From NCBI RefSeq assembly GCF_900086595.1, contig NZ_LT575472.1, positions 841,046-905,045 on the forward strand: a DNA stretch of 64,000 bases, in the 5' to 3' direction. Both the position numbers and the translations under genes were made by a program. Below, piece by piece: positions 25,801 to 36,400 of this stretch (within the stretch, counting starts at the first letter, position 1; the number at the start of each line of letters is the position of its first letter). This DNA is from Clostridium nigeriense. GTDB taxonomy: Bacteria > Bacillota > Clostridia > Clostridiales > Clostridiaceae. The notes beneath the pieces are model-generated. The model was not told where the DNA came from and searched no databases. It saw only the letters and a program-made list of their open reading frames with translations.

Positions 25801-28104
25801 GTTTCATTTAGTGTAAAACGTGATGAAAATAGTAATAATGAAGAACAAGTTCTTTTTGAATCTGAGAAGGGTTCCTTTAAAGCAGTTCAAAAAGATACTG
25901 GAAAAGTAGGTTTCTCAAGAGAATTCTATGATTACTCATTTGATTATGAACTACCTAAAGGAGAATGGGTAGATATAACAATAATAGGAAAAATGACAAA
26001 GACAGAACTTTATGTTAATGGAGAATATGTTGATGAAGTTAGTAAGGGTAGTTCATCTGGAGACAATGGAACATTTGTATTCCCATTAGAAAGAGTAGGA
26101 AGTGAAACAAATTCATTTAATGGTGAATTAAAATCCTTAAAAGTATATAATATTGCTGTAAATATTGCAGATGAGACAATAATACCACAAGAAAGTATGA
26201 AAGCATCAGCAACAAGTGAGCATCCTAATGTAGGTACAGAAGGATTAGCATCCTTTGCTATTGATGGAAATACGGGAACTATTTGGCATACAAATTATAA
26301 TACTCCTGTAAAATTGCCACAAAGTATTACTTTAGATTTAGGAAAAGCTTATACTATTAACAAATTCTCATATCTTCCAAGAAGTAATGGAGGTAATGGT
26401 ACAATTACTAAGTATGAGCTTCAAGTAAGTACAAATGGAACAGATTTTACAACAGTTTCAGAAGGGTCTTGGGCACAAGATTCTACTTTAAAAGTAGTTA
26501 ATTTTGATGAAGTTTCTGAAGTAACACATGTAAGATTAATTGCAAAAGCAGGTGTAGGTGGATTTGCATCAGCTTCTGAATTAAATGTTCATAAAGTTAA
26601 AGAGGTTACTCCAGAGCCAACAGAAGAAGTTGGATTTAAAGTATCTACATCATTAGCTGAAATTAATGCTGGAGATAAGTTAAATATTAAAGTTGGTACT
26701 AAAGATTTAACATCTACAAATATGTATGGAATGCAATTTAATGTAGATTATGATAAAGATAAGTTTGACTTTGTTGGAGCTACATCAGAAAATGATACAA
26801 AATATATAGTTAATTCTTCAGACAATAATGGAGTGGTAACTGTAGTTGTTGCAACTAAAGGAGTTGCAATAGAAAATGATGTAGATATAGTTAATTTAGA
26901 ATTTAAATCTAAAGCTACAGGTGAAAATGTAGTATTTAATATAACTGATGGACAACTTTCTACTGATGAGGGAAATATAATTGATATAGTAAATGGAAGT
27001 ATAAAAGTTACTATTAATGAAGAAATAGTAAATCCAAACCCAGAAGTAAATAAAAAAGCTTTAAAAATAGCTATAGACTATGCTAATGAAATTGTTGCAG
27101 AAGGTTTACTAGAGAATGTAGTACCAGCTGTAGTACAAGAATTTAATGATGCATTAGAAGAAGCTAAGGCTGTGTATGAAAGTGAAGATGCTACAGAAAC
27201 AGAAGTAGATGCAGCATTTAAGAGGTTAGCTAGTGCTATCTGGATGCTTGACTTTAAGCAAGGAGATAAAGAAGCATTACAAGTACTTGTAAATTCAGCA
27301 AAAGAGTTAGTATCTAAGGGATATACTGCTGATTCTTGGGCTAATTTACAAGAAGTTATAGCAATTGCAGATGCAGTACTTGCAGATGAAAATGCAATGC
27401 AAAAAGAAGTAGATGAGACTTTAGATGCATTAAAAGCAGCAATAGATGGTTTAGTTAAAGTTCAAGTTAAGAAAGATTCACTTCAAAAGTTAGTAGATAA
27501 ATTAGAAAAAATAGATAAGGAAGGATATATTGAATCAACTTGGACACCATTTGAAAATGCATTAAAAACAGCTAAAGAAATTTTAGCTAATGAAGATGCA
27601 ACTCAAGAGGAAGTAGATTCAGCATATAATACATTAATAAAAACTTATCTAGATTTAAGATTAATACCAGATAAATCTAAACTTGAAGATTTAATAAATA
27701 AAGCTAAGGCTATAGACCTATCAAAATATACAGATGAAAGTGCTCAAGAGGTAAAAACTAAATTAGCAAGAGCTAGCGAAGTATTTATTAATGAAGAGGC
27801 AACTCAGGAAGAAATAAATGAAGCAGCAACTTTATTAGGTACAGCTTTAGATAATCTTATAGCTAAGGGAGATACAAATGGTGGCACTGAAAATAATGGT
27901 AATGGAAGTAGTACGAATGGAAACAATCAAAATGGTACAGAAACACCTAATGATTCAAATAAGACAGAAAATCAAGGAACAAATAATGGCGGAAAATTAC
28001 CAGCTACAGGAGTTGAGACTGGAGCTTTTGGAGTAGTTGCTGTTGCAAGTATAATTTTAGGATTAGGACTTATGTACAGAAAACGCCATAAGAAGATATC
28101 TTAA
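22828..28104 (+). CDS. Cell-wall-anchored GH20 beta-N-acetylhexosaminidase with F5/8C, LamG, cohesin and FIVAR modules
   Basis: 1758 residues. In order: signal peptide (1-36), two F5/8 type C modules (about 38-190 and 205-342), a beta-rich linker and GH20 N-terminal domain (about 343-560), GH20 barrel (about 566-900) with the catalytic pair D739-E740 in HIGADEFYG, LamG-like domain (about 935-1105), third F5/8C (about 1110-1255), cohesin-like domain (about 1265-1405), four FIVAR-type helical repeats (about 1410-1690), low-complexity linker, LPATG at 1724-1728, membrane helix and RKRHKK tail. It removes terminal GlcNAc/GalNAc, or possibly lacto-N-biose (the barrel has RVWGSL and DAGYYYDYL like lacto-N-biosidases), from mucin or milk glycans. 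It is expected to be surface bound by sortase. The cohesin could dock other enzymes. It stands alone between two terminators. Confidence 0.93.
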   Translation: MKNKMDNISKRILLLFIVITMLSSFVPVRAEVNTEVQRENLALGKSATASGYESGSKFTADKVIDGTVDRTTDINKGGSSRWASELNAVKPWIIIDLKEVKAFDEVVIEWERRNVNSYKIEVSDDNSTWTAIHNSTTKNEFREVLDVGSQNARYVKITIDNYSPTQEGSTVSWNTVSIYEVEIYNNEPVEPEEPEVIVPAAGENVALSKTATSSSNETSTLTADKAVDGIKSKASRWASAVSSAEQWITVDLGAKTQIENVVIEWERKNATEYKLQTSDDNSNWTDVYIATSAPTQNRQEINLDEAVATRYVRVFIGKHNATADGVTWNNVSIYEIEIYNGGIPQGLDEIANSINVRSLTLEDEELPMPSVAEGYEISFVGADYEEVIGADREIYRPLVDKTIRVNFKITKGNEEAYTPDIEVLVPGSNEVTGNEVPTVIPELREWLGGSGNFEINNGSRIVISPSSEAELSEYMNVFSEDYKDIVGKEIEVVVSDSPKKGDFYFELNDKRPELRTEGYYMEIGDFVKVESNEADAAFLSTRTILQILKQNGTTIPQGITRDYPLSDIRGFMLDVGRKPISLDFLYDITKLMSWYKMNDFQVHLNDNYIWVTQYGANAIKEAYAGFRLESNDVGENGVPLTSTDLSYTKEEFGQFIDDSKLYGVNIVPEIESPAHALSFMKAHPEYAYGKGANKGVGENAAMLDVTNPEVVDYIKGIFSEYTDGENPVFRDTTVHIGADEFYGSAEEYRAYTDEMLKYIRDVKGRTVRVWGSLSQKIGKTPVTSEGVEMNIWNNGWADPSDMFNLGYDLINTEDGKLYIVPDAGYYYDYLNTSYIYNNYEVSKFGNGDVIPAGSPQMRGGMFAVWNDMIDKKANGIVEIDIYDRVLPAVQAVSEKMWGVAEDKTYAEFKEVAAKVSNAPNSNPRYKVESETEKVLEYNFKATSNDTVPDNSGNGYNSVALNNATVKNGVLKLNDDNSYLQSAIENIGPNYTVSFSVKRDENSNNEEQVLFESEKGSFKAVQKDTGKVGFSREFYDYSFDYELPKGEWVDITIIGKMTKTELYVNGEYVDEVSKGSSSGDNGTFVFPLERVGSETNSFNGELKSLKVYNIAVNIADETIIPQESMKASATSEHPNVGTEGLASFAIDGNTGTIWHTNYNTPVKLPQSITLDLGKAYTINKFSYLPRSNGGNGTITKYELQVSTNGTDFTTVSEGSWAQDSTLKVVNFDEVSEVTHVRLIAKAGVGGFASASELNVHKVKEVTPEPTEEVGFKVSTSLAEINAGDKLNIKVGTKDLTSTNMYGMQFNVDYDKDKFDFVGATSENDTKYIVNSSDNNGVVTVVVATKGVAIENDVDIVNLEFKSKATGENVVFNITDGQLSTDEGNIIDIVNGSIKVTINEEIVNPNPEVNKKALKIAIDYANEIVAEGLLENVVPAVVQEFNDALEEAKAVYESEDATETEVDAAFKRLASAIWMLDFKQGDKEALQVLVNSAKELVSKGYTADSWANLQEVIAIADAVLADENAMQKEVDETLDALKAAIDGLVKVQVKKDSLQKLVDKLEKIDKEGYIESTWTPFENALKTAKEILANEDATQEEVDSAYNTLIKTYLDLRLIPDKSKLEDLINKAKAIDLSKYTDESAQEVKTKLARASEVFINEEATQEEINEAATLLGTALDNLIAKGDTNGGTENNGNGSSTNGNNQNGTETPNDSNKTENQGTNNGGKLPATGVETGAFGVVAVASIILGLGLMYRKRHKKIS

Positions 28105-28117
28105 TACAAATATTTAA

Positions 28118-28145
28118 GGGAGATGATTTTTCATCTCCTTTATTT
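28118..28145 (+). terminator. Terminator after the GH20 gene
   Basis: GGAGATGA, TTTT loop, TCATCTCC, then TTTATTTATT. Confidence 0.85.
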
Positions 28146-28147
28146 AT

Positions 28148-28184
28148 TGATAACGTTACAAATTCATTGTTGACAACGTTATAC
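28148..28184. promoter_or_regulatory. Two cre-like AACGTT half-palindromes at the licT promoter
   Basis: TGATAACGTTACA (28148-28160) and TGACAACGTTATAC (28171-28184) resemble CcpA cre sites, with imperfect outer bases. The second overlaps the -35 box. Carbon catabolite repression of a beta-glucoside operon would be expected, but the match is not perfect. Confidence 0.4.
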
Positions 28185-28198
28185 TGATATGATATTAT
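28170..28198 (+). promoter_or_regulatory. Promoter of licT
   Basis: TTGACA, 17-bp spacer, TATTAT: a near-consensus housekeeping promoter about 30 nt before the RAT. Confidence 0.85.
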
Positions 28199-28225
28199 GT
28201 AGACAAGTTAATAATGTTAGTAATT

Positions 28226-28255
28226 AGGATTGTTACTGGAAAGCAGGCAAGACCT
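28226..28255 (+). ncRNA. Canonical BglG/LicT RAT, first copy
   Basis: AGGATTGTTACTG ... CAGGCAAGACCT is a classical ribonucleic antiterminator. It overlaps the first arm of the terminator at 28252. Binding of the dephosphorylated-PRD1, active LicT dimer would stop the terminator forming, so licT is autoregulated. Confidence 0.93.
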
Positions 28256-28314
28256 AATAGGTATATAAATGTAATTTTTGTTTAATTATATTTATATACC
28301 TATTAGGTTTTTTT
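28252..28314 (+). terminator. RAT-controlled leader terminator before licT
   Basis: ACCTAATAGGTATATAAAT pairs with its complement at 28290-28308, followed by seven T. Confidence 0.92.
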
Positions 28315-28343
28315 AAAATTCATATATGATAGGAGTTTTATAT

Positions 28344-29177
28344 ATGAGGATTACACGCATAATAAATAATAATGTAATATGTGCAGTAAATGAAAGAAGG
28401 CAGGAGAGAATTCTTTTAGGAGCAGGTATTGGATTTCAAAAGAAAAAGGGAGATGAAGTTGATAAAAGTAAGGTTGAAAAAGAATTTTTCTTAAAATCAA
28501 AATCTGTATCAGGAAAGCTTTTCTCAATATTAACTCAAATTCCTATGGAGTATATGAGGGTTACAGAGAGTATTATAAAGTATGCTAAGGAAACACTTAA
28601 TGAAGAGCTAAGTGAAAATATTTATTTAACATTAACAGATCATATAAGTTTTTCTATAGCAAGACAAGAAAATGGATTACCTTTTAGTAATGCATTATTA
28701 TGGGAAATAAAAAGATTTTATCCTAAAGAGTTTAGTATAGGCTTAAAAGCATTGGAGCTTTTAAATGAAGAGTTTAATATAACTTTACCAGAGGATGAAG
28801 CAGCTTCAATTGCGATGCATATAGTAAATGCAGAGCTTGGTGGAGAAGCTGTAAGGGATACTATACAAGTTACTGAATTTATTCAAAATGTATTAAATGT
28901 AATAAGATATCATTTTAAAATTGATATTGATGAAGAGTCCTTATATTATAGTAGATTTTTAACTCATTTAAAGTTTTTCGCTTATAGAATACTAAATAGT
29001 ACTTTAAGTGAAATTGGAGATGAAGATTTTGAAGAGGTTGTTAAGTTAAGATATCCAGAAGCTTATGAATGTACTTTAAAAATTGCCAAATTAGTTAAGG
29101 ATAAATATGATAAGGAATTAAATTCAGATGAATTAGTTTATTTAACTGTTCATATTAAGAGGATTATCACAAGGTAG
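28344..29177 (+). CDS. licT: BglG/LicT-family transcription antiterminator
   Basis: 277 residues, exactly the usual length. An N-terminal RNA-binding CAT domain (about 1-55, RIINNNVICAVNERRQERI split over the first strands, then GAGIGFQKKKGD) is followed by PRD1 (about 65-170) and PRD2 (about 175-277). Conserved PRD histidines are in DHISFS, AMHIVNAE, THLKFFAYR and TVHIKRI. ATG 28344 is chosen because AGGAG at 28331-28335 is well placed; an ATG 18 nt earlier precedes that site. It controls itself and the PTS-GH1 genes through two RATs. Confidence 0.95.
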   Translation: MRITRIINNNVICAVNERRQERILLGAGIGFQKKKGDEVDKSKVEKEFFLKSKSVSGKLFSILTQIPMEYMRVTESIIKYAKETLNEELSENIYLTLTDHISFSIARQENGLPFSNALLWEIKRFYPKEFSIGLKALELLNEEFNITLPEDEAASIAMHIVNAELGGEAVRDTIQVTEFIQNVLNVIRYHFKIDIDEESLYYSRFLTHLKFFAYRILNSTLSEIGDEDFEEVVKLRYPEAYECTLKIAKLVKDKYDKELNSDELVYLTVHIKRIITR

Positions 29178-29203
29178 TAAAAATTGAATGAGATCTATTT
29201 AAT

Positions 29204-29230
29204 AGGATTGTTACTGGTAGTGCAGGCAAG

Positions 29231-29234
<4 letters not shown>
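29204..29234 (+). ncRNA. Canonical BglG/LicT RAT, second copy
   Basis: AGGATTGTTACTG ... CAGGCAAGACCT again, with a four- to five-base loop difference from the first copy. It overlaps the first arm of the terminator that precedes the PTS gene. Confidence 0.93.
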
Positions 29235-32634
<3,400 letters not shown>

Positions 32635-32728
32635 AGCTCTATAAAAATGAACTAATTTATTATATGGCGTTATAAAAAGATTTCTCTCATAATATGAAAT
32701 TTACAATACAAAATTATCAAATTTTAGA

Positions 32729-32755
32729 AGGCTGTCATAATGACAGCTTTTTTAT
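32729..32755 (+). terminator. Terminator of the beta-glucoside operon
   Basis: AAGGCTGTCA, TAA loop, TGACAGCTTTTTT. Confidence 0.9.
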
Positions 32756-32835
32756 ATTATATCAAACTAATAAAATATAAGAATCGTATAGGTATTTTTG
32801 AAATGAGTAATTCTATTGAATCTATATATAAGAAA

Positions 32836-33001
32836 TATTAATTATATACAATTATTAGTTGAAGGTGTTGTTGAAGGTTCTTACCAAAAAGTATTACAAT
32901 CATTCGCAATGAACAAAACAGTTCCATCAACTTTAGTGGCTAAAGAAATATTAGATGATATGATAGAAGCGAATAAAGGATTCTGGCCAGAACTTAAATA
33001 G
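32836..33001 (+). pseudogene. 3' remnant of a GH4 6-phospho-alpha/beta-glucosidase
   Basis: Encodes about 55 residues with the C-terminal pattern of GH4 enzymes: LLVEGVVEGSYQKVLQSFAM, NKTVPS, AKEILDDMIEAN and a WPELK terminus. Full GH4 enzymes have about 440 residues, so roughly seven eighths are missing. The nearest start (TTG 32816) gives an unrelated N-terminus. It lies after the terminator of the preceding operon and is followed 17 nt later by its own terminator, which shows a decayed gene end. A second copy follows the GH2 gene. Confidence 0.8.
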
Positions 33002-33018
33002 TATATAAAAAAATAAAG

Positions 33019-33055
33019 CTCAGGTAATCAGATTACTGGTCACCTGAGTTTTTAT
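33019..33055 (+). terminator. Terminator of the GH4 remnant, copy 1
   Basis: CTCAGGTAATCAG ... CTGGTCACCTGAG with loop ATTA and TTTTTATTT. It is nearly identical to the hairpin at 48991. Confidence 0.88.
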
Positions 33056-33143
33056 TTAAAAAATAACTTTAAGGACTTTTAATGATGTTAAAATACAGTA
33101 TTTAATAAAAAATTAATTAATATCAATATTTTAAAGAAATTAA

Positions 33144-33172
33144 TTGAAAAAATTACCAAAATATATTACAAT
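33144..33172 (+). promoter_or_regulatory. Promoter of the GH84 gene leader
   Basis: TTGAAA, 17-bp spacer, TACAAT. The transcript would begin near 33179, about 24 nt before the RAT-like element. Confidence 0.6.
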
Positions 33173-33202
33173 TAAATGGAAATTAATACATTAATATCCT
33201 TG

Positions 33203-33234
33203 AGCGTGTAATCAATTAAATTTGAGCATTAGCT
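33203..33234 (+). ncRNA. RAT-like antiterminator hairpin in the GH84 gene leader
   Basis: Reads AGC-GUGUAA-UCAA-UUAAAU-UUGA-GCAUU-AGCU: same outer stem (AGC/GCU) and near-identical internal loops (GUGUWA and GCAUW) as the GH20 leader element, while the inner stem differs in sequence but still pairs. It overlaps the following terminator by AGCT. The covariation supports a real RNA structure. Confidence 0.6.
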
Positions 33235-33269
33235 GAGATGGTATCTTATACCCTTTCAGCTTTTTTTTA
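33231..33269 (+). terminator. Leader terminator upstream of the GH84 gene
   Basis: AGCTGA-GAT-GGTAT pairs with ATACC-CTT-TCAGCT and is followed by eight T. It lies about 200 nt before the GH84 start. Confidence 0.85.
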
Positions 33270-33466
33270 TGTTAAATGTTAATAAATGCATAATAATCTT
33301 ATTTCAAAATCTAGAATTAAGAATAAATAATACAAAAAATAATTGCAATTATTAATTTGAAATTTTAATGAAATAGTATCATTAATTCTTTAATAGTGCG
33401 AGTATTTATATGATTACTGCAAAGGGAAATTAAAAATTTAAATATTATAGGGGGAGAAGAGAGGAT
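33270..33466 (+). other. Leader between the attenuator and the GH84 start
   Basis: AT-rich, with one perfect palindrome AATAATTGCAATTATT near 33345. No gene or further terminator seen. It ends in the GH84 ribosome binding site GGGGGAGAAGAG. Confidence 0.4.
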
Positions 33467-36400
33467 ATGATAAAAAAATCTAAGAGATATTTATCATTAA
33501 TGCTAGCAAGTGCTATATTATTTTCTAATATGGCAGGTAGCATAAAGGCTTCAGCTGAAACTAGAACAGAAGAAATTCCTATTTTGGAAGCTAAAAGTAC
33601 TGAATATGAAATTTATCCCGCACCACAAAAAATAAGTTACCAAGAAGGTGATTTTTCTTTTGAAAATGGTGTAAACGTTATTTATGAATCGGGTATAGAT
33701 AGCTATACAAAAAACAGATTAGAAATTGAGATTTTAAAGGCGAATGATATTAGTTATGAAGTTTCTACATCTAATGAAATAGTTGATGGAAAAACTAATA
33801 TTCTAGTTGGAATTAAGGATTCAGGAGAGGCTGTTGATACTTATTCAAATAAGTACAAAATAGAAACAGAAGACCTTTATGAAAAAATTGATTCATATTT
33901 CTTAGGAGCTGATAATAATGTTATCACAGTACTTGGTAGAGATACAGACTCAGCATTTTATGGTCTAACTACTCTATATCATTTAGTAAATCAAATAGAG
34001 GATATGACAATAAGAAACTTTAAAATTGAGGATTACGGAAATGTGGTTACTCGTGGATTTATAGAAGGTTACTATGGAAATCCATGGTCTATTGAAGATA
34101 GAAGTGATCTTATGACTTATGGTGGGTATTATAAATTAAATGCTTATTTCTATGCACCAAAAGATGATCCAAAGCATAGGGTTCAATGGCGTTCACTTTA
34201 TACTGAAGATGAGTTAAAGTGGATTAAAGAACTAGCTGATGCAGGTAATGCTTCTAAAACTAGATTCGTTTATGGAATTCATCCATTCCCAGGAAATGAT
34301 GCTTTTGGAATTAATAAAAATGAAGCTGGATATCAAAAGGATTTAGCTGATTTAAAGACTAAGCTTATGCAAGTTATCGATCAAGGTGTTAGACAAGTTG
34401 CTATACTTGCAGATGACTTTGCTAATCCAGGTGGAGAATTAGGACTTAGATTAATAAATGATATGACAAATTGGTTAGAAAATGAAGTAAAGCTTCAATA
34501 TCCTGATATGAAAACTACACTACCATATATTCCTTATGACTATATGGGAAATGGATCAAGTAATGAATTTACTCATTTAAAACAAGCACCAGAAAACGTT
34601 CAACTTGTTATGACTGGAGGAAGAATATGGGGGGAAGTAACTCAAAACTTCTCAGAAACCTTTAAGAATAACACTGGTAGAGCACCATATTATTGGATTA
34701 ACTGGCCATGTTCAGATAACTCTAAACAACACTTAATAATGGGGGGGAATGATACTTTCTTACATCCAGGTGTAGATCCAACACTTATTGAAGGAATAAT
34801 GTTAAATCCAATGCAACAATCAGAAGCTAATAAATCAGCATTATTTGCAGTTGCAGATTATTCATGGAATATTTGGGCGACAAAGGAACAAGCAGATCAA
34901 AACTGGCATGATTCATTTAAATATATGGATCATAACACAGCTGAAGAAACTAAAGCTTCTGAAGCTTTACGTGAAATAAGTAAGCATATGATTAATCAAA
35001 ATATGGATAGTCGTGTAAGAGTATTACAAGAATCTGTGGAACTTGCACCAAAGCTAACAGAATTTAAAGAAAAGGTTGCTTCTGGAGCTAGTGTTAAAGA
35101 AGATGCATTAGCATTAATTGAAGAATTTACAAAATTAAATGATTCAGCAGACTATTATAAAAATAACCCAGGTAATGAAAAAACAAGAGATCAAATAATT
35201 TACTGGTTAAACTCTTGGGAAGATACAACAACAGCAGCAATTGCATACTTAAAAGCTATTATTGCAAATGAAGAAGGAAATAATAGTGAAATATGGTCTA
35301 ATTATTCAGAAGGACAATCAGCTTTTGAAAAGTCAAAAACTTATGGATTTAAATATGTAGATCATATTGAATATGCAGAAGTAGGAGTTCAACATATTGT
35401 TCCATTTATAAAAAAAATGGAATCATTTTTAGCGCCAATAGTTTCTGGTATAGTAGATCCATCTAAGGTAGTATCAACAATTATTACTAATAGAGCAGAT
35501 ACTCCAGCAGGAAATTTAAATAATATTTTAGATAATAATCCTTCAACTGAAATTGTTTACAAAAATCCCAATAGTATTTCGGAAGGTACTTATATTGGTA
35601 TTAAATATAATAGAACAATTAAAATTAAAGAGGTAGAATTTTTATTAGGTGCTATTGCAAATAAAAATGATACAATGCAAGAAGCTAAGATTCAATATAC
35701 AGTTGATGGTAAGACTTGGCTAGATTTAGAAGATGGTAAAGTATATACTATGCCAAATAAGATTACAATTGAAGGGATAGACTTAGATGTAATGGGAATT
35801 CGTATTATTGCAACTAAGGCTAGAACCAATACTTGGTTTGGAGTAAAAGATATTACTGTTAATAAAAGCGATATTACAGAAGAAGATTCAGAAATAAATA
35901 AATCTGTAATAAGAAGTAATTGGCCACAAATTTATGCAGGAACTGAAGCAAACTTATTTGATGGAAATGATTCGACAGATGTTTGGTATAAAACTCATGC
36001 TGGTGATGTAACTAAAGCTGGAGATTTTATTGGAATTGATTTAGGAAAAGTAATTCCAGTAGGAGATGTTAGATTTGTAGTTGGAAGAAATGGTTCAGGA
36101 GATAAATGGACTAGCTATAAATTAGAGTATTCAACAGATAATTCAAACTGGACAACATTCAAAGAATACACTGGTAAAGCTTCTGGACAAGATATAATTG
36201 AAGAAAACTTTGAAGGAAAAGAAGCTAGATATGTAAGATTAACTAATAAGGAAGCTCTTAACAAGTGGTTAATTTTCTCAGAAATTAGTGTGAAAAAACA
36301 TGGAGAAAATGCATCAACAAAGCATGTGTATACAAATACTGATTTAAAACTTACATCAATTTTTAAAAGTGAAGAACTAACTAAATTAGTTCCAAAGGAA

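Noticed and set aside
32816..33001. 61-codon frame as an independent small gene
   Set aside because: The sequence matches the C-terminus of GH4 enzymes and lies behind a terminator without a promoter; it is a gene remnant.
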